A stretch of 57,281 nt of DNA, from contig JBAZHV010000001.1 in assembly GCA_041652155.1 (NCBI GenBank), positions 1 through 57,281 of the forward strand, read 5' to 3'. The translations under genes and the position numbers were made by a program. This document shows, one piece after another, positions 47,456-55,413 of this stretch. Numbering within the stretch: the stretch's first letter is position 1; each line of letters starts with the position of its first letter. Source of the stretch: CAIMDX01 sp041652155 (GTDB taxonomy: Bacteria > Patescibacteriota > Minisyncoccia > Minisyncoccales > JAQTVQ01). The notes below the pieces were generated by a model that did not search any database, was not told the origin of the DNA, and worked only from the letters and a program-made list of their open reading frames with translations.

Positions 47456-47950
47456 ATGGCAATATTAACCAAAAAGGAACGACCAAGGTTGCTCTTCGCC
47501 AAAAGACAAAAAAGGTTTGTTTTCGAACGCGTAGAAGGGACCCCGACACTTTTTCAAAGTGACGGGAAGCTATCTACGTATTTCGATAACATTCGGGAGG
47601 AATGCGGCAATTTGATCTTTTCCGTTAACGGCCACAAGGTCTTTACGGATAAAAGGAAATTGTTGTACAAAAATGGCGGAGAGATAAGGGACCGGATGAA
47701 TGGATACAATGGATTCCGCTTGGAGAGAGATGCCGAATTTCAAGCCATCTTCCAGGAAAAATGTGAAGGGCTGATCGTGGGGTATCTGAAAGATAACCAA
47801 ATCAAGATCACTCTCGAAAGTTTTTCTTACTCGGTCGAAATAAACCCGTTGCCTGTAGCAGGAACGAATTTCCAAAAAGGGAATATCGAAGCTCCTGCGG
47901 AACGGCAAAGGGTCTTGGAAAAGTTGTTCCAAATTAAAAACTGCGCTTAA
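47456..47950 (+). CDS. Hypothetical protein
   Basis: 164 residues, soluble, basic, predicted mixed alpha/beta. No membrane segment and no motif I recognise (segments FVFERVEGTPTLFQ, ECGNLIFSVNGHKVF, LIVGYLKDNQIKITLESF). It has its own promoter, a leader hairpin that could hide the start site, and a terminator at the stop codon, so it is a regulated single gene. Confidence 0.75.
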   Translation: MAILTKKERPRLLFAKRQKRFVFERVEGTPTLFQSDGKLSTYFDNIREECGNLIFSVNGHKVFTDKRKLLYKNGGEIRDRMNGYNGFRLERDAEFQAIFQEKCEGLIVGYLKDNQIKITLESFSYSVEINPLPVAGTNFQKGNIEAPAERQRVLEKLFQIKNCA

Positions 47951-47962
47951 CGGCGCAGTTTT
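47939..47962. terminator. Bidirectional terminator
   Basis: AACTGCGC, TTAACG, GCGCAGTT at the convergent ends of the 47456 gene and the HD-domain gene; T-runs on both strands. Confidence 0.85.
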
Positions 47963-48551
47963 ATGTTTCTTTGGATATTACTATCTCTTCCAGAGAAACC
48001 AGATCGCGTTCCAGCTCTTTAACAATATCTTCTCGGCCGATCCTTTCCTGTATCACCTTAAAAGCTTCCCTGTAAAACCAAACTTGGTCTTGAGGGGAAC
48101 CGACAAAACGTTTCCAAAATTTATCTCCCACTTCATTGTACGCTCCGATCATGGATCGCAAATTGTGAATTTTATCGGCCGCCGCCACCAAAATAGACTC
48201 TTTGGGGGCGGCTCTAAGATTATCAAGGTATCCTTGTTTTGATTCCCTCCAATATAATTTCCCGGCGGTTTTGAATCTGGATATTTTCGGTTCGGTAACT
48301 CCCTTGACGATATCCGCTATCTTTTTCCCGAAATCGCGGACCATATCATGATAAGAATAGCCTTCCACGTCTTCCAGAATATCATGAAGAAAAGCTGCCG
48401 CTATTGTATCCTGATCATCGCAATGATCGGATAGTATCCAAGCCACGGAAAAAGGATGGACTATGAACGGCAATTTATCATTGCGTTTTTGCCGGCAATG
48501 TTTTTTTGCGGAAAAATTAATGGCCCGCTGTATCTGCGGCGTTAACTGCAT
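47961..48551 (-). CDS. HD-domain phosphohydrolase (SpoT/Mesh1-like)
   Basis: 196 residues. His in LPFIVHPFSVAWIL, HD pair in AAAFLHDILEDVEGY, and the distal Asp in LVAAADKIHNLRSM give the metal-binding set of the RelA/SpoT hydrolase domain. There is no synthetase, TGS or ACT domain. It may hydrolyse (p)ppGpp as a small alarmone hydrolase; other nucleotides are possible. It is convergent with the 47456 gene. Confidence 0.85.
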   Translation of the reverse strand: MQLTPQIQRAINFSAKKHCRQKRNDKLPFIVHPFSVAWILSDHCDDQDTIAAAFLHDILEDVEGYSYHDMVRDFGKKIADIVKGVTEPKISRFKTAGKLYWRESKQGYLDNLRAAPKESILVAAADKIHNLRSMIGAYNEVGDKFWKRFVGSPQDQVWFYREAFKVIQERIGREDIVKELERDLVSLEEIVISKET

Positions 48552-48689
48552 AATATTTTAACATCAAAAAATATTTAAAAACTTTAATTGATTATATAAA
48601 AAAAATAAATACTTTGCACGTTTTTTAAAATGTTTAAGCAAAGCATCTGTTTCGCAGGGTTGGATTTTTCCCGCCGCTTCAAATTAAAA

Positions 48690-48719
48690 AAGCGCTCCCG
48701 CCGATCGGCGGGAGCGCTT
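48690..48719 (-). terminator. GC-rich perfect palindrome terminator
   Basis: 15-bp arms (centre CCGATCGG, flanks GCGCTCCCG / CGGGAGCGC) just after the 48725-48991 gene; T-rich on the minus-strand side. Confidence 0.85.
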
Positions 48720-48724
48720 GGCTG

Positions 48725-48991
48725 TCAAGCTTTTTCTCCTATTTTCGTTTTCATTCCGAACACCGTCCCCACTGCTATTCCAAGCGAATAAATAACCATG
48801 CCGAGCAGGCTCCGCTGGCTGTCCAGTTCGGTTAGTATGTTATAGAGTACTATCATCGACACTATAGTAACGATGAAGGAGAAAAATGCCGCGGGAACGA
48901 CTTTTTCTCTGGCGACAAAACGCCAATTAAGAGTAAGGAGAAAATCCTGCAAAACTCCAGCCAAAAAATAAGCGATCAGGTAGGCGATCAT
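48725..48991 (-). CDS. Small three-span membrane protein
   Basis: 88 residues: hydrophobic helices at about 1-19, 33-53 and 60-80 with a conserved-looking loop LNWRFVAREKVVP. Ends with a short polar tail (KTKIGEKA). Family not recognised. It has a strong terminator and no close upstream gene. Confidence 0.68.
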   Translation of the reverse strand: MIAYLIAYFLAGVLQDFLLTLNWRFVAREKVVPAAFFSFIVTIVSMIVLYNILTELDSQRSLLGMVIYSLGIAVGTVFGMKTKIGEKA

Positions 48992-49149
48992 AGGCTGTTA
49001 AATATTAAAACAGATTAGTTATTTTTCTTGCAAAAAATATCAAACAAAAAATTAGAAATTTTTTGAATTTTTTGAAATTTCCGCAAGATGGCTGATCGCG
49101 TACATGCGGCCAAATAAGCTTCGCGCCATAAAAACGCAACAGTTTATAA

Positions 49150-49384
49150 GATCAGAGCAGCCAGCCTATTGAAACAAATCTCTTAAGGGAATATTTTCAG
49201 AGCCGGCAGCCAAGGTGTCTGCTAGAGGCGGACGAAGCCGGGTGGATAGTTAGCCAAGATCGTCGGAAAAATCTTAAGCGATTCTCTGAAAGAGGTTTGA
49301 TTCAACTTTTCGTTTCCAATGGGTATGCGCCAAGTCTTGACTTAGCTGTCCGGCGATCCGTATAATGCCGGACAAACCTTTTTA
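49150..49384 (+). ncRNA. Structured noncoding RNA, about 235 nt, ending in a terminator
   Basis: Long-range helices: CAAATCTCTT / AAGAGGTTTG (10 bp with one G-U) and TTTCAGAG / CTCTGAAA (8 bp). Inside are CCGGC / GCCGG enclosing GTCTGC-TAGAG-GCGGAC, and AAGAT / ATCTT. A terminator GTCCGGC ... GCCGGAC (about 49349-49375) with TTTTT ends it on the plus strand. The 5' end is not fixed. No known riboswitch or housekeeping RNA fitted. The surrounding 48992-49489 stretch has no gene otherwise. Confidence 0.6.
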
Positions 49385-49489
49385 GGAAACATTTATCCTT
49401 ACTCGTTATAAAATTCGGGCCAGACAGAATTAACCATCGGACCCGATCAACCGGCACCCCGCGTGGTGCCGGATCAACTTTCTGGATTG

Positions 49490-49562
49490 TGCCCCCAACA
49501 GGACTCGAACCTGTAACTCACAGCTTAAAAGGCTGTTACTCTACCAATTGAGTTATGGAGGC
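49490..49562 (-). tRNA. trnK: tRNA-Lys (anticodon UUU)
   Basis: 73 nt. Acceptor GCCTCCA / TGGGGGC with one G-U, D-arm CTC/GAG, anticodon stem ACAGC-CTTTTAA-GCTGT (anticodon TTT), variable GAGTT, T-arm ACAGG-TTCGAGT-CCTGT, discriminator A. CCA is not encoded. A partial copy of its 5' end lies just upstream (49574-49612). Confidence 0.95.
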
Positions 49563-49573
49563 GTATTAGGCTG

Positions 49574-49612
49574 CCAATTGCCTGCCGGCAGGCAGGAGTT
49601 ATGGAGGCGTAT
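49574..49612 (-). repeat. Partial tRNA-Lys duplicate split by a 16-bp palindromic insert
   Basis: The plus-strand words CCAATTG (49574-49580) and AGTTATGGAGGCGTAT (49597-49612) are contiguous at 49545-49567, in the tRNA and just beyond. Here they are separated by CCTGCCGGCAGGCAGG (49581-49596), the dispersed palindrome. So about 23 bases were duplicated and then interrupted. Confidence 0.8.
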
Positions 49613-49682
49613 ATTGCCGTTTATCAACAAACGACAATATCAAAAATACCAAATTTTCGCAAAAGAATCAAGAGAACAGGCT

Positions 49683-50786
49683 TTATAATCCTTCCTGGCG
49701 TAATTTTTCCAAGATCTCTTTTTGCTTTTTGCTAACCTTCTTAGGCGTTTTTATTTCCAAAATCACATAAAGATTGCCGGATCCGTAACCGGAGAAATGA
49801 GGCAATCCTTTGCTGGATATTCTCAATATTTTACCGGACTCGCTTCCCGCGGCTACTTTAAGCACAATATTTTTTCCTCCCAATGTCTGGACTTCGACCT
49901 CTCCTCCCAGTACAGCCTGCGAAAAAGATATCGGCAAGACCAAGTACAGATCGTCTCCTTTGCGCTTAAAGGAAGGGTGGTCTTTGACGAATATTCTTAT
50001 ATAAAGGTCTCCCGGCTTTCCGCCCCTTCTGCCAGCCTCTCCTTTTCCTTCCAATCTGATAACTTGATTTGTATCCACTCCGGCGGGAACGGATATTTTT
50101 ATTTCCTCTTCCTCTTTTACCCGTCCTTCGCCTTTGCAAACATTGCAAGGTTTTTTAGGTTTGTATCCTTCTCCTTTGCATTCAGGACAAACAGTATACT
50201 TGGTAAAAGACCCGAAGACGCTCTTTTTTATTTGCTGGACCTGGCCCGTGCCGCGGCAGGAAAAACACTCCTCTACCTGGCTGCCGGGCTCGGCGCCGGT
50301 TCCTTGGCATCGGCCGCAAGAAGCATATTTTTCGATATTGATCTTTTTTTCAAAAGTTTTCAAAACATCTTCAAGAGGGATCTCCATATCTATTTCTATA
50401 TCCTTTCCCCTTTTCAGATCTTGTTTTTTTCTGGATTGCTGCTGAGGAGAACCGAAGCCAAACATCTCTTCAAAGATATCTCCCAAGTTGTCGAAACCAA
50501 ATTCAAAATCAAACCCCGGAGGAGGATTCCCTCCCGGAAAACCGCCGAAACCGCCTTGCTGGCCGCCGCCGTTTGGGCTGCCCTCGAAAACACGCCCGAA
50601 TTGATCGTATTGCGCCCGCTTGCCAGAGTCCGAAAGGACCTGATATGCTTCGTTGATCTCTTTGAACTTACTTTCATCGCCGCCTTTATCGGGATGATAT
50701 TTATGGGCCAGCTTATAATAGGCTTTTTTTATCTCGTCAGCCGAAGCATTGCGAGCTATTCCTAAAATTTCATAATAATCTTTCAT
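49683..50786 (-). CDS. dnaJ: Chaperone DnaJ
   Basis: 367 residues. J domain with HPD in LAHKYHPDKGGDES, Gly/Phe linker (GGQQGGFGGFPGG), and four zinc repeats CGRCQGTG, CFSCRGTG, CPECKGEG, CNVCKGEG, then the C-terminal substrate domains. It delivers clients to DnaK and stimulates its ATPase. dnaK is just upstream on the same strand with a hairpin in the 106-base spacer. Confidence 0.95.
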   Translation of the reverse strand: MKDYYEILGIARNASADEIKKAYYKLAHKYHPDKGGDESKFKEINEAYQVLSDSGKRAQYDQFGRVFEGSPNGGGQQGGFGGFPGGNPPPGFDFEFGFDNLGDIFEEMFGFGSPQQQSRKKQDLKRGKDIEIDMEIPLEDVLKTFEKKINIEKYASCGRCQGTGAEPGSQVEECFSCRGTGQVQQIKKSVFGSFTKYTVCPECKGEGYKPKKPCNVCKGEGRVKEEEEIKISVPAGVDTNQVIRLEGKGEAGRRGGKPGDLYIRIFVKDHPSFKRKGDDLYLVLPISFSQAVLGGEVEVQTLGGKNIVLKVAAGSESGKILRISSKGLPHFSGYGSGNLYVILEIKTPKKVSKKQKEILEKLRQEGL

Positions 50787-50832
50787 TTTTGGGTAACCTT
50801 TGAATTAAAAACTTTTAAATTCATTAGCGCAA

Positions 50833-50877
50833 AGCGCGCCCGACAAACCGATATTTTCTAACCAGCTGATGGGCGCG
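50833..50877 (-). promoter_or_regulatory. Hairpin between dnaK and dnaJ
   Basis: GCGCGCCC (50833-50840) pairs with GGGCGCGC (50870-50877), 29-base loop, no T-run. Possibly a processing or stability element that sets the DnaK:DnaJ ratio. Confidence 0.5.
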
Positions 50878-50892
50878 CCTGCCTTTAAAATT

Positions 50893-52827
50893 CTATTTTT
50901 CCTTGTACTCCCCTTCTTCGGCGGCTGGACCTTTCTGGTCTTTATCTCCGCCTTGGTCTTGCTGTTCCGGCTGCTGCTGTCCGGGTTGAGAGCCCGGTTG
51001 CTGCTGTTGATAAGCTTGGGCGCCGATCTTTTGCAGAGACTGGGATAAATCCTGGGTTTTTGATTTCAACAAATCAATGTTATCACCGTCTTTAACTTTT
51101 TTCAATTCGTCTATCTTCTGGTTAACTTCCTGCTTTATATCAGCCGGAGCTTTGTCTCCCAGGTCTCTTAAAGTCTTTTCGGCGGTATAAAGCATATTTT
51201 CGGCCAAATTTTTGGCTTCGATCAATTCCCTTTTCTTCTGGTCCTGCGCCGCATATGTTTCAGCCTCGCGCTTCATTTTTTCGACTTCCTGCTTGTCCAG
51301 TCCGATCGATCCTTGAACCTTGATGGATTGAACTCTGCCGGTGGCTTTATCCTTGGCGGTTGTCGTTAACGTGCCGTTAGCGTCTATATCAAAAGTAACT
51401 TCTATCTGCGGTAAACCGCGCGGAGCCGGAAGAATGCCGTCAAGGATGAACTTACCCAAAGAACGATTATCGGAAGCCATCGGCCTTTCACCCTGCAGAA
51501 CGTTTATTTCCACGGATGTTTGGCTGTCGGCCGCGGTCGAGAACACTTGCGACTTGGCGGTCGGAATAGTGGTATTTTTGGATATCACGATAGTATCGAT
51601 CCCTCCCATTGTTTCGATGCCGATAGACAGAGGCAAAACATCCAGCAAAAGGACGCTCTTTATGTCTCCCTCCGGAGCGCGGCCTTCCGAACGGGCTTTT
51701 AATATCTCCGCTTCGATGGCCGCTCCCATCGCCACAACTTCTTCGGGATTGATGGATCTGTTCGGGTCTTTGCCGAAATATTCTTTGACCCTGTCCCTGA
51801 CCTGCGGTATCAAAGTTGTCCCTCCCACCAACACGATATCGTCTATCTGATCTTTGGAAACTTTCGCCTCGGCCAAGGTTTTCTCGACCCTCTCGATCGA
51901 TCTTTCGACCAAATCGCGGTTCATATTGTCAAATTGAGCTCTGGTGATCTTGATATCAAGATGTTTTGGACCATTCGCGTCGGCGGAGATGAACGGTAAG
52001 TTGATCACTGTCTCTCCGGCGGTTGAAAGCTCTATCTTGGCTTTCTCGGCCGCCTCTTTTAGCCTCTGCAAAGCCAAATTATCTTTAGTCAGATCAACCC
52101 CTTGTTCTTTCTTAAAATCTTCGATGATCATATTCATTATTCTCTGGTCGAAATCTTCTCCTCCCAAATGCGCCTCTCCGCCGGTGGATAAAACCTCCAC
52201 CGTGTCGGGAGAAACGTCAAGAACGGTGACGTCAAAAGTTCCTCCTCCAAAATCATAGACCAAAACTTTTTCCGCGTTCTTGCGGCCGAAACCGTAAGCC
52301 AAAGCGGCGGCGGTAGGTTCGTTAATGATCCTTAAAACATTGAACCCCGCGATCTCTCCGGCGGTCTGGGTTGCTTTTCTTTGGGAGTCGTCAAAATTCG
52401 CCGGGCAAGTGATGACCGCGTCCGTTATTTTCTCTCCAAGCTTTTCCTCGGCATCCATTTTTATTTTTTGCAAGATCATCGAAGATATCTCTATGGGCGT
52501 GTAATATTTATCGCCCATTTTGACCTCGACGCTTCCGTCGGATCTTTCTCTGGCCTCGTAAGGCATCCTCTTCATTTCTTTCTGAACCTCCGGATCGGAA
52601 AATTTGCGGCCGATGAATCTTTTAACGGCAAAGATCGTGTTTTGAGGATTGGCGATGGCCTGTCTTTGGGCCAAGATGCCAACCAGCCTTTCGCCGCTCT
52701 TGGTCATCGCGACATATGACGGCGTTAGTTTGGATCCTTCGCGGTTATCAAAAGCTTTAGGCTCTCCGTCCAATATGCTGGCCATTTTTGTAATGGAAGT
52801 TCCAAGATCGATTCCCATGATTTTCAT
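50893..52827 (-). CDS. dnaK: Chaperone DnaK (Hsp70)
   Basis: 644 residues. ATPase landmarks MGIDLGTSITKMA, YDFGGGTFDVTVLD, VLVGGTTLIPQVR; substrate domain with DVLPLSIGIETMGG and LGKFILDGILPAPRG; Gln/Gly-rich C-terminal tail (QQQQPGSQPGQQQPEQQ) ending GEYKEK. The first motif has SITKMA in place of TTNSxxA, a small deviation. A CIRCE-like dyad overlaps its promoter. grpE and hrcA are not in the window. Confidence 0.96.
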   Translation of the reverse strand: MKIMGIDLGTSITKMASILDGEPKAFDNREGSKLTPSYVAMTKSGERLVGILAQRQAIANPQNTIFAVKRFIGRKFSDPEVQKEMKRMPYEARERSDGSVEVKMGDKYYTPIEISSMILQKIKMDAEEKLGEKITDAVITCPANFDDSQRKATQTAGEIAGFNVLRIINEPTAAALAYGFGRKNAEKVLVYDFGGGTFDVTVLDVSPDTVEVLSTGGEAHLGGEDFDQRIMNMIIEDFKKEQGVDLTKDNLALQRLKEAAEKAKIELSTAGETVINLPFISADANGPKHLDIKITRAQFDNMNRDLVERSIERVEKTLAEAKVSKDQIDDIVLVGGTTLIPQVRDRVKEYFGKDPNRSINPEEVVAMGAAIEAEILKARSEGRAPEGDIKSVLLLDVLPLSIGIETMGGIDTIVISKNTTIPTAKSQVFSTAADSQTSVEINVLQGERPMASDNRSLGKFILDGILPAPRGLPQIEVTFDIDANGTLTTTAKDKATGRVQSIKVQGSIGLDKQEVEKMKREAETYAAQDQKKRELIEAKNLAENMLYTAEKTLRDLGDKAPADIKQEVNQKIDELKKVKDGDNIDLLKSKTQDLSQSLQKIGAQAYQQQQPGSQPGQQQPEQQDQGGDKDQKGPAAEEGEYKEK

Positions 52828-52981
52828 AAAATTTATAAAGCCAGGAAAGCTCGATCATTCGTTTTTGGAACAGACTATCTTCTGTCGGTCCAACGAACAT
52901 ACGGCTTAGGCCGGCTTGTTAATTTATATAGTTTATATCTTACAGATCTAATTCTGTGTTATTTTTACTTGTCCTGTCTCT

Positions 52982-53009
52982 ATTATATAAATTATGGATT
53001 AGCAGTCAA
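52982..53009 (-). promoter_or_regulatory. dnaK promoter
   Basis: TTGACT (53009-53004), 16-bp spacer, TATAAT (52987-52982) on the minus strand. Predicted start near 52975; the leader is about 150 nt and has a small ACAGA/TCTGT hairpin. Confidence 0.7.
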
Positions 53010-53025
53010 GTGCCGACACTGCTAA
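52999..53025. promoter_or_regulatory. CIRCE-like HrcA operator
   Basis: TTAGCAGTC-N9-CACTGCTAA, the 9-9-9 geometry of CIRCE (TTAGCACTC-N9-GAGTGCTAA) with a mirrored C/G exchange in both arms. It overlaps the -35 of the dnaK promoter. HrcA control is the likely meaning. Confidence 0.7.
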
Positions 53026-53081
53026 TCGAAAAAATACAGAGAAAGACCCTTATTTTTCGGGTCAAAATTTTAGAAAAGCCA

Positions 53082-53118
53082 AACAAAAATCCGGCAAACG
53101 CCGGATTTTTGTTTTTTA
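53082..53118 (-). terminator. Terminator of the DUF11 surface-protein gene
   Basis: ACAAAAATCCGGC, AAAC, GCCGGATTTTTGT with T-runs on both strands. Confidence 0.85.
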
Positions 53119-53125
53119 AATATCT

Positions 53126-55180
53126 CTACTTGAGATTTTCTCTGTCGCGGATCTCGTTGATCTTTTGGTCTAAAAGCTTTTGGCTGCGATAAGTCCTGTT
53201 CTCCGCGCCTCTCAAAACCAACAATTTGTCCAGTTTGAAAAGCTGATTTCTGAATATGAACACGCCCAACATTGCCAATAGAACCGGGATCAACAAATAA
53301 TCCATAAGATCATCTTTCAAGCCTGTTTCGACTTCGGTGGCCGCGCCGGCAACCGCTTTTCTGTTAACGACCACTGTCGCGGAATCGATCTTGGAATTGT
53401 TATTGGCGGTAGCGGTAGCGATATTGACCAGGCTGGTCAATCCGAATAAGAAGTTGGATTCCGAGGCGACTTGAGCTTCAAAGGTGACTATCTTCGTCTG
53501 ATTTGTCGTAAGAGTCCCTATATTTATACCGTTAACTATGTCGCCGCTGATGGCATAATTGTCTACCTTGATATTTCCCAAAAGGATGATGCTTGAAGGA
53601 ATAGTGTCCTTTACTACCACATTGTTCAAAACAGTGCTGCCTGTGTTGTTAACTCTGATATAGTATTCCACTCTCTCTCCGGGATAAGCCTCCACCGAAT
53701 TTTGCCAAATGCTTTCGTTCCTGGTCAAATTGCGAACCAGCTTATCGATAGCAAACAATTGAGCGGTTGCTGCCCCCTGCACATTAACAGTGGCGGAATC
53801 TTCCTTTTGATAAACGTTGTCGGCGTAAGCGATAGCGCGATTGACGAAATAAGTCGTTGTTCCGTAATTGGCGGGAATCTGGGCTTCAAAAACAATGCTT
53901 CTGGTCTGGCCGCCGTACATCGACCCCAAATTTATTCCGCTTACGATATTGCTGGAAGAATAAGAGTTGTCGATATGCACGTTGCCGACATATGTAAGGT
54001 CTGTGGGCAAAATGTCTCTAGCTATAACATTTTGGGCGGCGCCGGTGCCGATCGATCCGATATCTATTCTGAAGCCTAATCTGTCTCCGGCGTTGGCGCT
54101 CGTTGAATCAGTCCAAGAGGTCTGGCCGGCGGTAATATTTCTAACGGTCTTGGATATGGACAAATTAGGAGATGTTGTGACGGTTCCGGACAAGCTGGCC
54201 TGGAAAACCACATGGCCTTGGCAATTTTGAACATTGCCCAAATTTATTTCCACAACTCCATAGCTTTTCTGGATCGTAACCGTCTGCGCCGCGGCACTGG
54301 AATTCGCGTACCAAAGAGCCGTATCGGCAAAAGTCAAATAAGATGACGCGTTGCTGACGGTAACGGTTGCCGGATCATTTACGGTTGTGGCGTTATCGGA
54401 CAGGAAATAAACGGTCGGCACGATATAATTTTGGGCGGCGGTGGGAAAAGTGATCCTCAATCTGCCGTTGGTCGCGGTCGAGTTCAAAGCTGTGTTCTCG
54501 TAAGAAACGTCGAATTTAACAGTGTCTCCGGCATTGGCGCTGACTGATTCGGACCAAGTCGTGTCTCCGCGGGTCAAATTGGCCGCTTTCATTTGAGTTG
54601 TGAGAACCGGGGTTTGGCTTCCTCCTCCCGAAATTTGGGAAACGGTTCCCTGAAAAACCACGAAACCGCACTGGCTCATAGTCGAATTGGTGATATTGAC
54701 CAACGCGCTATGGGTATAAGGAAAACTTACGTTCAATTGAGTCCCGGTTCCTCCTTGCGCCGGATACCAGGTAGCTTGGCTGTCGAAAGCGAAAGTAAGC
54801 AACTGGCTTGAGCTCAAGGAAACATAAGACGTGTCGGAAACGGTGTCTGCATTATCGGCTCTGGCTTGGGACTTAAAACGCAGCTGGGAATTCTGATTGC
54901 TTTCAAGATCAAGTCTGACCTGGGCATTCTGGGCTGTTGTTCCGCTTACGGTGTTGCAGTAATAAACGGAAAGCTTGACGGTATCTCCGGGATTAACGGA
55001 AGAAATGCTGTCCTGCCAAGTCGTGTCTCCGCGGGTCTTATCTACGACCTTAAGATCCGTGCTGAAGATCGGATAAACTCCGGCCAAAGCTACGTCGGCA
55101 AAAAAAGCTTGGCTCAATAAAGCAAATCCGAAAAACGCTGCGAATATCTTTTTTATGGTTTGTTTTGTCTTGCTGTTCAT
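53126..55180 (-). CDS. Surface protein with four DUF11-like repeats
   Basis: 684 residues: signal peptide (FAAFFGFALLSQAFFADVALA), then four related extracellular modules. Each begins with a variant of NLTRGDTTWxxSVSANAGD (about residues 43, 195, 345 and 480) and contains the beta-rich DUF11-like core. A C-terminal membrane helix (LLIPVLLAMLGVFIF) and a basic cytosolic tail follow. No LPXTG-type sorting signal is visible despite the sortase nearby. It is probably a cell-envelope or S-layer-associated protein, anchored by its own helix. Confidence 0.85.
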   Translation of the reverse strand: MNSKTKQTIKKIFAAFFGFALLSQAFFADVALAGVYPIFSTDLKVVDKTRGDTTWQDSISSVNPGDTVKLSVYYCNTVSGTTAQNAQVRLDLESNQNSQLRFKSQARADNADTVSDTSYVSLSSSQLLTFAFDSQATWYPAQGGTGTQLNVSFPYTHSALVNITNSTMSQCGFVVFQGTVSQISGGGSQTPVLTTQMKAANLTRGDTTWSESVSANAGDTVKFDVSYENTALNSTATNGRLRITFPTAAQNYIVPTVYFLSDNATTVNDPATVTVSNASSYLTFADTALWYANSSAAAQTVTIQKSYGVVEINLGNVQNCQGHVVFQASLSGTVTTSPNLSISKTVRNITAGQTSWTDSTSANAGDRLGFRIDIGSIGTGAAQNVIARDILPTDLTYVGNVHIDNSYSSSNIVSGINLGSMYGGQTRSIVFEAQIPANYGTTTYFVNRAIAYADNVYQKEDSATVNVQGAATAQLFAIDKLVRNLTRNESIWQNSVEAYPGERVEYYIRVNNTGSTVLNNVVVKDTIPSSIILLGNIKVDNYAISGDIVNGINIGTLTTNQTKIVTFEAQVASESNFLFGLTSLVNIATATANNNSKIDSATVVVNRKAVAGAATEVETGLKDDLMDYLLIPVLLAMLGVFIFRNQLFKLDKLLVLRGAENRTYRSQKLLDQKINEIRDRENLK

Positions 55181-55287
55181 ATTTGTTTTTCGTCGAGCCC
55201 CAAAAAATCCGGAGCCCGATAGTTAATTATGATCTTTAAATTTAACGACCATCTCGCTGATCTATTGCTTATTATTTAATATTCTAT

Positions 55288-55316
55288 ATTGTACGTCTTT
55301 TCCAATATTTTGTCAA
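55288..55316 (-). promoter_or_regulatory. Promoter of the DUF11 gene
   Basis: TTGACA (55316-55311), 17-bp spacer, TACAAT (55293-55288). Predicted start near 55281, leader about 100 nt. The -35 and spacer resemble those of the Cys-rich gene promoter (56739-56766). Confidence 0.75.
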
Positions 55317-55373
55317 GGAGTTGCAAATGCGAATGTTCCCGCTCCTCAAAAACTAGACCGCTAAAAATATAAT

Positions 55374-55402
55374 AAAAAAAGGCGACACCCGTCGCCTTTT
55401 TT
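55374..55402. terminator. Terminator after the Cys-rich gene
   Basis: GGCGAC, ACCC, GTCGCC with A-run and T-run on either side; usable on both strands. Confidence 0.88.
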
Positions 55403-55413
55403 ACTTTTGAGCT

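Noticed and set aside
49150..49384. SRP RNA at this locus
   Set aside because: GCAGCCAAGG occurs, but the preceding GGTCAGG...GGAAGG part of the conserved domain is missing on both strands.
49722..50765. 347-aa ORF on the plus strand opposite dnaJ
   Set aside because: Antisense shadow of dnaJ, whose motifs are all intact.
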